Positions 7,849-16,728 of a stretch of 64,000 nt of DNA are shown piece after piece. A program made the position numbers and the translations under genes. The notes under the pieces were generated by a model, which saw only the letters and a program-made list of their open reading frames with translations, was not told where the DNA came from and searched no databases. Positions within the stretch are counted from its first letter, which is position 1. Each line of letters opens with the position of its first letter. The stretch lies in the NCBI RefSeq assembly GCF_009910845.1, contig NZ_SIJB01000015.1:1-64000 (forward strand). Reading direction: 5' to 3'. Source of the stretch: Chengkuizengella marina. GTDB lineage: Bacteria > Bacillota > Bacilli > Paenibacillales > KCTC-33759.

Positions 7849-9606
7849 CTAAAGATTTATTTTATCCTTAATCCAAAGGCTATGAAAGTCAGCCATTCCT
7901 AATGCTCCGAATTTGTACCCTTGGAGGTAATTTGAATAAAGAGACTCTTCGTTTATGTGAAATTGAAAAAGGATGAGATGTTCCTTTTTAAACCAATCCA
8001 CCATTTCATTCCAGGTTGAAAGGCGTTCGTTTGCTGTTTTCCCACTAATAAAACGATCTATAAACAAATCCATTTGCTCATTCTCTTGTAAAGTTAGCAT
8101 TTTACGATATATGCTGTTATTTCCTAACGGTTCAATTAAATTAATTTCAGATTCATCTTTAAACGAAACTTCTATCATAATCAAATGTGCTTGATGTAGA
8201 AATTGAAGTGTCTTACTAAATTCAAGAGGTCGTAGTTCTATAGATATGCCAATTTGATTACAGCGGGATTGAATCCAAAGTGCGTTCTCCCTCCAACGAT
8301 TAGGATGGATGAACATCGTTATTGTTTCACCAGAATAGCCACTTTCTTTGAGAGCTTCCTTAGCTTCTGACAGTGTATAGGATGGAATAATTGCTTTTTT
8401 GCTATTAGCAGGTAAAAAACTATCTGCAGGGTTAGCTCCTTTTATATTGGTCTCATCTATCATTTTGTTTCTATCAAGAGCTAGGCGTATAGCTCGTCGA
8501 AATGCCTGGTGTTGTTGTGGACCTGGTTTCTTTGTATTAAAAAGTATCAATTGTGTAATGGTCACATGTTGGGTAACTGTTTTATCTCTCATCTCCATTG
8601 AATCTACATTTTCAGTTGTCATTTTGTAAAGAAACTTGCTTTGTAGTTCCTCTGGAAAACGAAAAATCTCTACTCGATCCAGCCAAGCCCGTTCCTTAAA
8701 ATAATGATCAAAAGCTTCCATGATCAATTTTTCTTTAGAAAAAAACTGTACTGAAAAAGGTCCTGTTCCCACGACCTGTTGTTTAATATCCACATCATAA
8801 GGAACAATGGAAGCTTTGTTTGAACATAGGATGTAAGGAAAAAAAGGAAACGGTCTGTTGAAATTAAAAAGAACGGTATGATCTCCCAATGATTCTACAT
8901 TATTCAAGTAGTGGCCAAACCAGAAGAAAACGCTTTCGGTAGAATGGAAGAGACGTTGAATAGTATAAATCACGTCCTCTGATGTTAATAGTCTACCATG
9001 ATGAAAGTGAACACCTTTACGTAAGTAAAAAATCCACGACTTTTCGTTAGGAGCCTCCCAACCGAGGGCGAGATGAGGACAGATTTGTTTTGTAATGGGA
9101 TGAACTCTAAGTAATGTATCATAAATTTGACCTACAAAATGGTATTCGTATGCTGTAGAGACTTGCGCAGGATCCATAGAAAGTAAATTTCTATGGATGG
9201 GAATGCGCAATATGTGCTTAACTTCATTTCCCTCTTCCGTTTGAAAACCAAACCATCCTTCTAAAAACTCCCCTAAGACACTTTGAATTTGTGTAGGAAT
9301 GGATAAAGAATGGAGGAACTCCATTCCTTCTTTGAAATGATTTTGTGCTAGTTGATCTGATATATACATCTTAATGCCATCAATCAGAGAAAGTTGAAAG
9401 TTGATACGGGATCTGTTACCTCGACCACGACCTGGATTCCACCGTATCCATCCTTGTTGTTTTAATCTATTTAATACCCCTTTTCCATTTGGTTGGCTGC
9501 ATCCGAGGATATCTATGATTTCACTCAGTGTGGTTTCAATATCAACATCATTTTTTTGAGTTGCATAAGCTGTTTTTAAGATAAGGTAATGTTCGATTAG
9601 TTTCAT
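7849..9606 (-). CDS. SgrR-type transcriptional regulator with solute-binding domain
   Basis: A 585-residue protein with two parts. Residues 1 to about 110 form a winged helix DNA-binding domain of the SgrR N-terminal type (TTLSEIIDILGCSQPNGKGVLNRLKQQGW). Residues about 150-560 are a family 5 extracellular solute-binding domain (QICPHLALGWE, FHHGRLLTSEDVIYT, VVGTGPFSV, AFRRAIRLALDRNKM) used here as an intracellular sensor, since there is no signal peptide. In E. coli SgrR responds to sugar-phosphate stress; Bacillota homologues are mostly uncharacterised. No transporter gene is adjacent, so its target is unknown. Confidence 0.85.
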   Translation of the reverse strand: MKLIEHYLILKTAYATQKNDVDIETTLSEIIDILGCSQPNGKGVLNRLKQQGWIRWNPGRGRGNRSRINFQLSLIDGIKMYISDQLAQNHFKEGMEFLHSLSIPTQIQSVLGEFLEGWFGFQTEEGNEVKHILRIPIHRNLLSMDPAQVSTAYEYHFVGQIYDTLLRVHPITKQICPHLALGWEAPNEKSWIFYLRKGVHFHHGRLLTSEDVIYTIQRLFHSTESVFFWFGHYLNNVESLGDHTVLFNFNRPFPFFPYILCSNKASIVPYDVDIKQQVVGTGPFSVQFFSKEKLIMEAFDHYFKERAWLDRVEIFRFPEELQSKFLYKMTTENVDSMEMRDKTVTQHVTITQLILFNTKKPGPQQHQAFRRAIRLALDRNKMIDETNIKGANPADSFLPANSKKAIIPSYTLSEAKEALKESGYSGETITMFIHPNRWRENALWIQSRCNQIGISIELRPLEFSKTLQFLHQAHLIMIEVSFKDESEINLIEPLGNNSIYRKMLTLQENEQMDLFIDRFISGKTANERLSTWNEMVDWFKKEHLILFQFHINEESLYSNYLQGYKFGALGMADFHSLWIKDKINL

Positions 9607-9837
9607 ATTTGTTACCCCTATCGAAGAGAATATAATTGAGAGATTATTTCATATTATTGATAGTATTTCATGATTGAGCAGAAAATTATAAATCTAGCCT
9701 TTTTACTATAGTTGATATTTACACAATTATATCATTGAAGTGATAGTAATTAAAATTTGCCTCTAAATGATAATAGGTTAAAATAATTATGGGATAATCC
9801 TAGATTTTAGAAAAAACTCTTACAAGGAGAATGAAAA

Positions 9838-10398
9838 ATGCTTGAAGTAAAAACATACATATCTAAGGATCCTAGAATATATCGTAAAAAGATTGAAGAA
9901 CTAGGTATACATTGTTCTACAAAAAACTTAGAACAATATCCTGAAATTTTTTACTATGACCTAGAAAAACTCAAAAAAGGAGAACACTATTATGAAAAGG
10001 ATCTTGAAGAATTCATAGAGACTGCTATGTATATAAAGTATGACAATCAAATTTTAATAGGATTAGGTGTAAAAGGGCTTGAGCTTTTGGAAACTGTAAT
10101 GCATTCTCTTGTTATGTTTTTCCAAAATGATTTCCACTCTGTAAAAAGTCAGCTTGGAATAGACTACGATGAAATTAGCATCAATAATTGTGGCGAAGAT
10201 GCAGAAATATTTGTTTATGAAGAACCGACCAATAAAATATTTTATCAAGGGTCTGCACCAAAAAAGCTTTTATTAAATGGGGTGTTAAATTCGGCGTCTG
10301 ATTATTATAAAACTTTATGGGAATTGAAAAAAATGAACGACCATGAATATGAAAGATTAATGATTAAGATAAATGAATATAGGAAGTTATACAGGTGA
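9838..10398 (+). CDS. Hypothetical protein, 186 residues
   Basis: I do not recognise this protein. It is soluble and acidic to neutral, with no signal peptide, no membrane segment and no clear motif; predicted alternating strands and helices, with a central hydrophobic helix (GLELLETVMHSLVMFF) and a charged C-terminal helix. The ATG has AAGGAGAATGAAAA in front, so it is likely a real gene. It is divergent from the SgrR-like regulator and is followed by a long inverted repeat. Single transcription unit by context. Confidence 0.7.
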   Translation: MLEVKTYISKDPRIYRKKIEELGIHCSTKNLEQYPEIFYYDLEKLKKGEHYYEKDLEEFIETAMYIKYDNQILIGLGVKGLELLETVMHSLVMFFQNDFHSVKSQLGIDYDEISINNCGEDAEIFVYEEPTNKIFYQGSAPKKLLLNGVLNSASDYYKTLWELKKMNDHEYERLMIKINEYRKLYR

Positions 10399-10428
10399 AT
10401 TTTAATGATGAAACTTTAGGTGAACTTA

Positions 10429-10499
10429 ACTACAGTTTTTTTAAATACGACTCCGATAGTTGGAAATCTTTTTCCTTGTTAAAATAAAAAAACTGTAGT
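10429..10499. repeat. 71-bp element with 15-bp perfect terminal inverted repeats
   Basis: ACTACAGTTTTTTTA at 10429-10443 is exactly repeated in inverse at 10485-10499, enclosing 41 bp. It could be a long stem-loop ending the 186-residue gene, or a miniature inverted-repeat element. No clear target-site duplication is visible. Confidence 0.6.
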
Positions 10500-10524
10500 A
10501 ATGTTGTATTTGAATTTAATATAT

Positions 10525-10622
10525 CGTAACCACTAGGGGTGCAAAAGACATTTGCTGAGAAGGGCGTTAAGAAGTCCTAACCCTTGTACCTGATCTAGTT
10601 AATACTAGCGTAGGGAAGTGGA
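10525..10622 (+). promoter_or_regulatory. TPP riboswitch (THI element)
   Basis: The conserved THI-box blocks are present in order: ACTAGGGGTGC, TGCTGAGA, ACCCTTG-ACCTGATCTAGTTAA and ACTAGCGTAGGGAAGTGG. It stands upstream of tenA-ykoEDC, thiamine precursor salvage and uptake genes. A terminator follows at 10671, so TPP binding is expected to switch off transcription. The 3' strand of the aptamer (GTAGGGAAGTGG) can pair with CCACTCTAC of the terminator, which would make the antiterminator. Confidence 0.95.
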
Positions 10623-10670
10623 TGGATGAATTGCAATATGTAACTATTAAGGTACAAATTTGTCTTAATC

Positions 10671-10697
10671 CCACTCTACGGTAAGAGTGGTTTTTTT
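10671..10697 (+). terminator. Riboswitch-controlled terminator
   Basis: Perfect stem CCACTCT / AGAGTGG with loop ACGGTA followed by seven T; expression platform of the TPP riboswitch. Confidence 0.9.
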
Positions 10698-10894
10698 ATA
10701 ACTTAAGAATTTATAAATTTGTTCAAATTCTAAGTTTCAACAAAACTACCGATAATGAAGAACGACGACATCTTCGAGAGGCTCTAATAGGAGATTTTGT
10801 TCTATTTTAAGGATTGAATTTACTGGGTTCCTGAAAAAGTATTTGGATTATGCTACAAAACACTTAATCACTTATTGGGATACTTGAAAGAAAG
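10698..10894 (+). other. Leader between riboswitch terminator and tenA
   Basis: About 200 bp. It starts with an imperfect hairpin (AACTTAAGAATTT and AAATTCTAAGTT around 10700-10735). An open frame without a start codon runs to a stop near 10810 and reads like a protein end (NEERRHLREALIGDFVLF), which may be a decayed gene tail or chance. Confidence 0.35.
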
Positions 10895-11581
10895 GTGGGG
10901 AATGAGATCAAATTTACTGAACAGATAAGAAAAGAAGCAGATGCCATTTGGCAGGCAAGTTTTGATCATCCATTTGTTAAAGGAATTGCTGATGGAACAT
11001 TATCATTGGATCGTTTTCGATATTATGTTCTACAAGACTCATATTATTTAAGTCACTTTGCTAGAGTTCAATCCATGGCAGCTGCACAAGCAGAAGATTT
11101 ACATACGGTTAGTCGTATGGCATCCCATGCAATTGGAACGAATGAAGCAGAGTTATCACTTCATAAAGCTTTTTTTGTTCAGTTAGGTATTACTGAAGAA
11201 CAAAAAGAAAACTTCAAACCTGCACCAACGGCTTACGCATATATTTCACATATGTATCGTGCTGCTCATACTGGTCATTTTGGAGACACGATTGCTGCTT
11301 TATTGCCATGCTATTGGCTGTACTATGAAATTGGTGAAAAGCTTACAGGATCAACACCGGAAGAGGCTATCTATCAGGAATGGATTGCAACCTATGGTGG
11401 AGACTGGTTCCGAGAATTAGTTGAAGAGGTCATTCAATTAGTGGATAATATCGCTGAAAAAGTGACAGAATCAGATCGAGAACGAATGAAAGAACATTTT
11501 ATATTAAGCAGTCAATATGAGTTGATGTTTTGGGAGATGGCATATCAAAAGGAAACATGGCCGGTAGAATTATCAAACTGA
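10895..11581 (+). CDS. tenA: Aminopyrimidine aminohydrolase / thiaminase II
   Basis: A 228-residue TenA protein, which hydrolyses the amino group of degraded thiamine pyrimidines so that HMP can be salvaged. The sequence follows B. subtilis TenA almost throughout (HPFVKGIADGTL, DRFRYYVLQDSYYLSHFA, LLPCYWLYYEIGE). Catalytic Cys is C139, with D48 and E209 at the other active-site positions. It is the first gene under the TPP riboswitch. The GTG start at 10895 is the only in-frame choice near the RBS region; AAAGGTGGGG with an ATG 7 bases on is out of frame. Confidence 0.95.
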   Translation: MGNEIKFTEQIRKEADAIWQASFDHPFVKGIADGTLSLDRFRYYVLQDSYYLSHFARVQSMAAAQAEDLHTVSRMASHAIGTNEAELSLHKAFFVQLGITEEQKENFKPAPTAYAYISHMYRAAHTGHFGDTIAALLPCYWLYYEIGEKLTGSTPEEAIYQEWIATYGGDWFRELVEEVIQLVDNIAEKVTESDRERMKEHFILSSQYELMFWEMAYQKETWPVELSN

Positions 11582-11659
11582 CCATCAACTTACTAAGTTT
11601 AAAAGTAAAATATGATGGTTATTTTTAGGATAGAATAACAAAAATAGGGGGTTAAAGAG

Positions 11660-12244
11660 ATGAATAATAAAGGATTAAAATTAACAGATATACTAGTTAC
11701 AATTGTGATTGCTATCGTATTTGGAATTGTATATAAATTATGGACACCTGTTTATTATGCGGTAAAGCCGTTCGGATTGCATTTTGATCAATTAATTTAC
11801 GGAATGTGGTTTATAGCTGCAACAGTTGCTTTTTTAATTATCCGTAAACCTGGAGTTGCATTAATTGCTGAAATTGCTGCTGCTTCTGGTGAATTTATTG
11901 TAGGCTCAGAATGGGGATTAGAAGTATTAATTTATGGAGTTTTGCAAGGTTTGTTTGCAGAATTTGTATTTGCAGCAGTTCGTTATAAACGTTATGATAT
12001 CTTAATTGCATCACTTGCTGCAATTGCCTCTGCAATTGCATCTTTATTATTTGATTATTATAAAGGATATCTTGATGATTTGGTGGCTTGGAATTTATTA
12101 TTATATATAGTGGCAAGAGTTGTTGGATCCATTGCCATTGCCGGGGTGTTTGCCTATTATCTTGTAAAAGCTTTGGAAGCAACTGGTGTTACAAACTTAG
12201 TTCGACCGGCATCAAAAGAAGATTATGATGCTTTGGATAAATAA
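11660..12244 (+). CDS. ykoE: ECF transporter S component for HMP/thiamine precursor
   Basis: A 194-residue membrane protein with about five to six hydrophobic helices, the substrate-binding S component of the YkoEDC ECF transporter that takes up hydroxymethylpyrimidine or thiamine-related compounds. Characteristic stretches are LWTPVYYAVKPFG near residue 30 and the GEFIVGSEWGLEVLIYGVLQGLFAEFVFA segment split across the middle helices. It sits between tenA and the ATPase gene in the riboswitch operon. Unlike B. subtilis, no ykoF (the soluble thiamine/HMP-binding protein gene) is next to it. Confidence 0.93.
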   Translation: MNNKGLKLTDILVTIVIAIVFGIVYKLWTPVYYAVKPFGLHFDQLIYGMWFIAATVAFLIIRKPGVALIAEIAAASGEFIVGSEWGLEVLIYGVLQGLFAEFVFAAVRYKRYDILIASLAAIASAIASLLFDYYKGYLDDLVAWNLLLYIVARVVGSIAIAGVFAYYLVKALEATGVTNLVRPASKEDYDALDK

Positions 12245-12258
12245 TAGAGGTGTCTTAA

Positions 12259-13728
12259 ATGTCACAAATAGCTAGTGTGAAAAACTTAAGATTAAAATTT
12301 GCTGGGAGTTCATCTTTATTGTTTAAAGATGTCTCCTCTTCTTTTTATGAAGGTGAAAAAGTATTAATATTAGGTCCATCTGGGTGTGGTAAATCAACAC
12401 TTTTACAAGTATTATCAGGTCTTATTCCAAATTCAATTGAAGTACCAATCAAAGCAGATCATATTACAACACCTAATTCATGGGGATATGTCTTTCAAGA
12501 TCCAGATACTCAATTTTGTATGCCTTTTGTAGACGAGGAAATTGCCTTCGTATTAGAAAACTTACAAGTACCTCGAAATGAAATGTTAGAAGAAATAAGG
12601 AAATATGTGGACATGGTACGACTAGATTTGGAAGAACTTCATACGCCAGTACAGACGTTGTCTGGAGGGATGAAGCAACGCTTAGCTATCGCTTCTGTCA
12701 TGGCGCTGCAACCTGAAGTTTTATTTCTAGATGAACCTACAGCGATGCTTGATCCAGAAGGTACGGAGCAAATTTGGGATACCATTAAAAGTGTTGCTAG
12801 CGATAAGACTGTATTTATCGTAGAGCACAAAATCGATCATGTGTTAGATTTTATAGAGCGCATTATTTTATTTAATGAACAAGGAGAAATCATTGCTGAT
12901 GGACTAAAAGACGATATCATGACTACGTATAAACAGCAGTTAATTGACCAAGGGATTTGGTATCCAGGAGTTTGGGAGGATTATATTGAAAGAGAGAATA
13001 AACAAAAACCAATTGAACCTGGATATGAGCATAAATTAATATCCGTATCACAATTTAGAGGTTTTCGAGGAAAATCAGTAAAATTAAAGATTGGAAATGT
13101 CGATGTTTTTCCAGGAGAATGGATTACTATCGTAGGAGAGAATGGGGCAGGGAAAAGTACTTTACTTCATTCATTCATGCAACTTATTAAAACAACAGGC
13201 AGGTATATGATCGAAGGGCAATCGATTGAAAACATAAATAAATTAACGGATTATATGACGTTTGTTTTTCAAAACCCTGAATTTCAATTTGTAACGAATT
13301 CTGTTTATGAGGAAATAGCTTATTCTTTACTTTTAGATCAATTAGATGGGAAAATAATCGCTGAAAAAGTGAGAGGATTATTGAATGAATTCCGTTTACA
13401 AGAGCAAAAAGATCAACATCCGTATCAATTATCCATGGGCCAAAAACGTAGGTTAAGCGTAGCAGCAGCTATTGTGAAAGAGCAAAAGATTGTATTGTTG
13501 GATGAACCAACATTTGGTCAAGACGCAAAAAACACGTTTACAATTTTAGAGTTAATTGAACATTGGCGTCAGCAGGGAACAACAGTCTTAATGGTGACAC
13601 ATAGTATGGAAGTTGTTCAATATTTTTCAACTAGAGTATGGAAGATTGAAGATGGTGCGCTCATGTTTGATGGTACACCAGAACAATTTTTTCAAAAACC
13701 ATCAAAAAAGTTGCTTTTTGAAAAATAA
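12259..13728 (+). CDS. ykoD: ECF transporter duplicated ATPase
   Basis: A 489-residue ATP-binding protein with two fused ABC domains. First half: Walker A GPSGCGKST, signature LSGGMKQRL, Walker B VLFLDEPTAMLDP. Second half: Walker A GENGAGKST, signature LSMGQKRRL, Walker B IVLLDEPTFGQD. Both halves therefore look catalytically competent. It energises YkoE through the transmembrane T component YkoC. Fourteen bases separate it from ykoE and twelve from ykoC. Confidence 0.95.
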   Translation: MSQIASVKNLRLKFAGSSSLLFKDVSSSFYEGEKVLILGPSGCGKSTLLQVLSGLIPNSIEVPIKADHITTPNSWGYVFQDPDTQFCMPFVDEEIAFVLENLQVPRNEMLEEIRKYVDMVRLDLEELHTPVQTLSGGMKQRLAIASVMALQPEVLFLDEPTAMLDPEGTEQIWDTIKSVASDKTVFIVEHKIDHVLDFIERIILFNEQGEIIADGLKDDIMTTYKQQLIDQGIWYPGVWEDYIERENKQKPIEPGYEHKLISVSQFRGFRGKSVKLKIGNVDVFPGEWITIVGENGAGKSTLLHSFMQLIKTTGRYMIEGQSIENINKLTDYMTFVFQNPEFQFVTNSVYEEIAYSLLLDQLDGKIIAEKVRGLLNEFRLQEQKDQHPYQLSMGQKRRLSVAAAIVKEQKIVLLDEPTFGQDAKNTFTILELIEHWRQQGTTVLMVTHSMEVVQYFSTRVWKIEDGALMFDGTPEQFFQKPSKKLLFEK

Positions 13729-13740
13729 AGGGGGAAGAAG

Positions 13741-14541
13741 ATGCAGTTTGATTTTAAGTATAAGGAAACCTGGCTTCATAAATTAAATCCTAGCTTTAAA
13801 CTCATGACCATGGTTGTGTTATTTCTTTCCGTGCTGTTTATTCACAATATTAACTTCATGTTGAACTATACTATTGTTACGTTGTTGTTATTTTTAATAT
13901 TTTCTGGTCATCCCTTTAAAAGAGTATTACTTATATTACTCCCCTTTTTATTTATATTTATCTCTTCTGCTACATCTATGATTTTTTTTGGTAAGGGGGA
14001 TACAACATGGTTTAAATGGGGATTGATTCATATTACGGAAGAGAGTTTCTTTAGAGGTATTCATCTTGGACTCCGTGCTTTAACATTTGCTGGTCTTGGG
14101 ATCACCTTTGCTTTAACTACTCGTCCTGTATATCTATTTTATTCTTTAATGCAGCAAATGAAGCTTCCCCCTAGATATGCATACAGCTTTATGGCTGGTT
14201 TACGTTTGATCCCTATTATGTTTGAGGAATTTCAAACCATTCGCTATGCTATGAAGGTTCGTGGCGTGCAACATAAACGTGGAGTTAAAGGTTTTTATGA
14301 AAAACTTCGTGTATATTCCATTCCAATGTTGTCTCAAAGTATTCGTCGGGCACATCGAATAGCCGTTGCAATGGAAGCGAAACGTTTTTCACAAGTAAAA
14401 AACCGTACGTTTTATTATAAAATTTCTTTTTCAAAGTTTGATCTCTTATTTTTACTTTATTTTATTGTAATGCTTTCTGCTGCATATTTCTTGAGTAAAC
14501 AATTCCCATATTTTCCGATTACAGATGTGAGGTATGAGTAA
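13741..14541 (+). CDS. ykoC: ECF transporter T component
   Basis: A 266-residue energy-coupling transmembrane protein (CbiQ/EcfT type). It has about five hydrophobic segments and the two cytoplasmic A-R-G-type coupling motifs in the C-terminal half: AMKVRGVQ near residue 175 and AMEAKRFS near residue 215, the latter a variant of ARG. Last gene of the TPP-regulated operon; its stop is only 8 bp from the stop of the convergent membrane protein gene. Confidence 0.93.
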   Translation: MQFDFKYKETWLHKLNPSFKLMTMVVLFLSVLFIHNINFMLNYTIVTLLLFLIFSGHPFKRVLLILLPFLFIFISSATSMIFFGKGDTTWFKWGLIHITEESFFRGIHLGLRALTFAGLGITFALTTRPVYLFYSLMQQMKLPPRYAYSFMAGLRLIPIMFEEFQTIRYAMKVRGVQHKRGVKGFYEKLRVYSIPMLSQSIRRAHRIAVAMEAKRFSQVKNRTFYYKISFSKFDLLFLLYFIVMLSAAYFLSKQFPYFPITDVRYE

Positions 14542-14549
14542 CTGTAAAA

Positions 14550-15380
14550 TTAATATCTCATACCTCTGTTGCGTGTAAAGCTTTTTTCTGATTTTCCAGT
14601 GTGTAGTTGCCACATATGCCAGAATAAATATGGAACCATTAAAATGAAATTAATCAGCCCCCAAGTATATAACACATCTGAGTTAAACCAAGAAGATGCA
14701 TCCATGACTTGCGGGAATACATCAAAAGATGCTCTTAGAACTAGATGTGCCGCTAAAGTATATACCCGCGCTGTGATGTACAACTCTGGTCGTTTTTTTA
14801 TAATGGGATATATTTCTGCTGCTAATAAGATGGTTAGTGAACTTGCGAAATAGACAGGACTTTCTGCATAAACAAAACAGGCATTCCATGACGTATAAAG
14901 GAAATTCCAAGAAGCGGTTGTATATGCAATTAAATCACCATATTTAGATGTAGTAATTTTCCAAAATTTTGGAGCAAAGGGAATGGTGACACAAAGGAGT
15001 AGTCCAGTTAAAGCATTAAAATTGTTTCCCATCGTTGCATCTTTTATCGTGGCTTCTAGAATATTAAGAAATAAAATAGCGTAAAAGAACCATAGAAACT
15101 GCTCTGATTTTAGAAAATTCCATATCTTCCCTTTTTTGTCTTCGTAAACAGCGATACGAGAAAAACCTACTATGATGGTTGGTATTAAAACGCTTAAGAT
15201 TTTAGCCCATCTGAACCAACCCTCAACTCCACCAATAATCCATAACGGAAAAGTAAACAACATAGCAATCCAAAAATACGCTGATAGTTTGTAATGTCTT
15301 CGAAAAAAAGAAATGATAAACATTAGAATCCCGAAGTAGATCGGCATTGAAATGATGTGCGGCCAGATTGCAATATTCAT
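14550..15380 (-). CDS. Multipass integral membrane protein of unknown function (copy 2)
   Basis: A 276-residue paralogue of the protein at 6286-7131; by eye well over three quarters of the residues are the same, with the same aromatic motifs (GGVEGWFRWAKILSV, WNACFVYAESP, FWHMWQLHTG). Copy 2 lacks a short insertion (ILASKS) present in copy 1. I place the start at the second Met of MYMNIAIWPH, because GAGG is only two bases before the first ATG and eight before the second, and this start aligns with copy 1. Unlike copy 1 its upstream region has no FNR-type box. Confidence 0.8.
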   Translation of the reverse strand: MNIAIWPHIISMPIYFGILMFIISFFRRHYKLSAYFWIAMLFTFPLWIIGGVEGWFRWAKILSVLIPTIIVGFSRIAVYEDKKGKIWNFLKSEQFLWFFYAILFLNILEATIKDATMGNNFNALTGLLLCVTIPFAPKFWKITTSKYGDLIAYTTASWNFLYTSWNACFVYAESPVYFASSLTILLAAEIYPIIKKRPELYITARVYTLAAHLVLRASFDVFPQVMDASSWFNSDVLYTWGLINFILMVPYLFWHMWQLHTGKSEKSFTRNRGMRY

Positions 15381-15474
15381 ATACATTACCTCAAAGTTTC
15401 ATAATAATAAAAAGCTAGGTAGTTGTAGTATCTTTAAGTTTTTATGGGTTTATTCATTTTAGTGTAAAAACATG

Positions 15475-15494
15475 AAATGAAATTTATTTCATTT
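15475..15494. promoter_or_regulatory. Perfect palindrome upstream of deoR, candidate DeoR operator
   Basis: AAATGAAATTTATTTCATTT is a 20-bp perfect dyad 50 bp before the deoR start. The ATTTCAT half recurs in the spacer of the nupC promoter at 16627-16633. It fits autoregulation by DeoR but is also between two divergent genes. Confidence 0.5.
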
Positions 15495-15544
15495 TTTGTT
15501 AAAATAAAAAGAAGACAAATTTGTTATTATAATTGGGTGATGTG

Positions 15545-16486
15545 ATGGAAAAAGAAAAACTTAATAAAATGATTGAAGTATCAAAATTATATTATTTATT
15601 AGACTATAATCAGAACGATATTGCCAAGAAACTAGGTATTTCTAGGCCTACAGTTTCAAGGCTTCTACAGCAAGCTAAACAAGAAGGTATTGTTGAAATA
15701 AAAATTAAAGATCCAACAGAAAATGTTGAAAATTTGTCACAAAAACTTGAACAAAAGTTCAATCTTAAAAAAGCAATTGTGACTCATGTTCCTCAATATG
15801 AAGATGGCATTATTAAAACTTATTTAGGTGAGAAAACAGCGTCTTATTTGCACGAAATTGTTAAAGACGATGACATTATTGGTGTAACTTGGGGCACTAC
15901 AATGCATCATGTAGCTGTTGAATTAAAACAAAAAGCAGTTAAAAATGTGAAGGTTGTCCAATTAAAGGGAAGCGTCAGCCATTCAGAAACAAATACGTAT
16001 GCAAATGAGATTTTATATCTTTTCGGAAAGGCGTTTGAAACTTCTCCTATTCATTTGCCTTTACCTGCTATTGTGGATCATGTCGTTGTAAAACAAGCGA
16101 TGGAAGCAGATCGACATATTAACAAGATTTTAGAATTAGGAAAACAATCCAATATAGCACTATATACCATCGGACCAATTAAGTCTGAATCTTTGTTATT
16201 TAAACTGGGTTATTTTACAGATGAAGACCTAGAAATGATTTATTCAAAAGCAGTCGGGGATATTTGTTCTAAGTTTTTTGATAGGGATGGAGAAATTTGC
16301 AGTAAAGAATTAAACGCTAGAACACTAGGGATTGCGTTGGACGAATTAAAAAAGAAAGAATATTCTATTTTAGTTGCTGGTGGGGCTCAAAAAGTGGAAG
16401 GCATTTACGGGGCGCTCAAAGGTGGATTTACAAATGTTCTTGTAACAGATCAATTTACAGCTCAATTCCTAATTGATAAGCATTAA
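15545..16486 (+). CDS. deoR: Deoxyribonucleoside regulator, SorC/DeoR type
   Basis: A 313-residue repressor. Residues about 10-55 are the helix-turn-helix (YYLLDYNQNDIAKKLGISRPTVSRLLQQAKQEGIVEI), and residues 60-313 are the SorC-type sugar-phosphate sensor domain, ending in VAGGAQKVEGIYGALKGG. B. subtilis DeoR of this architecture represses the deoxynucleoside operon and is released by deoxyribose 5-phosphate. It precedes nupC-pdp-deoC. ATG 15545 is chosen over the TTG at 15533 because the homologous N-terminus begins with MxKEKL. Confidence 0.92.
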   Translation: MEKEKLNKMIEVSKLYYLLDYNQNDIAKKLGISRPTVSRLLQQAKQEGIVEIKIKDPTENVENLSQKLEQKFNLKKAIVTHVPQYEDGIIKTYLGEKTASYLHEIVKDDDIIGVTWGTTMHHVAVELKQKAVKNVKVVQLKGSVSHSETNTYANEILYLFGKAFETSPIHLPLPAIVDHVVVKQAMEADRHINKILELGKQSNIALYTIGPIKSESLLFKLGYFTDEDLEMIYSKAVGDICSKFFDRDGEICSKELNARTLGIALDELKKKEYSILVAGGAQKVEGIYGALKGGFTNVLVTDQFTAQFLIDKH

Positions 16487-16544
16487 AGAGATAAATGTTA
16501 AAGTGATTTAAGGATAATAATCGTACTTCCTTTAGTTGAAATTT

Positions 16545-16577
16545 AACCTTACAGTTTAAGAGCTGTAAGGTTTTTTT
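16545..16577 (+). terminator. Intrinsic terminator after deoR
   Basis: Stem AACCTTACAG / CTGTAAGGTT followed by a T run; separates deoR from the nupC operon. Confidence 0.88.
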
Positions 16578-16606
16578 GTTTTTAAGAACTGACTATTTTA
16601 CAAGTG

Positions 16607-16646
16607 TTCAATTTTATATTTACAAAATTTCATATTCTGTTATAAT
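16607..16646 (+). promoter_or_regulatory. nupC operon promoter with candidate DeoR half-sites
   Basis: -35 TTTACA at 16619-16624 and -10 TATAAT at 16641-16646, spacer 16 bp. Half-site TTCAAT lies at 16607-16612 upstream of -35, and TTTCAT at 16628-16633 within the spacer, in the same orientation. This resembles the B. subtilis arrangement of a DeoR site upstream plus a half-site repeat between -35 and -10. Confidence 0.65.
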
Positions 16647-16728
16647 TCAGTTTGTAGAAGTAATTTGAATATTCATAACTTCCACTTGTGGACAAACGTA
16701 GACTATACAGAAAAATGAGGTGTTGCAG

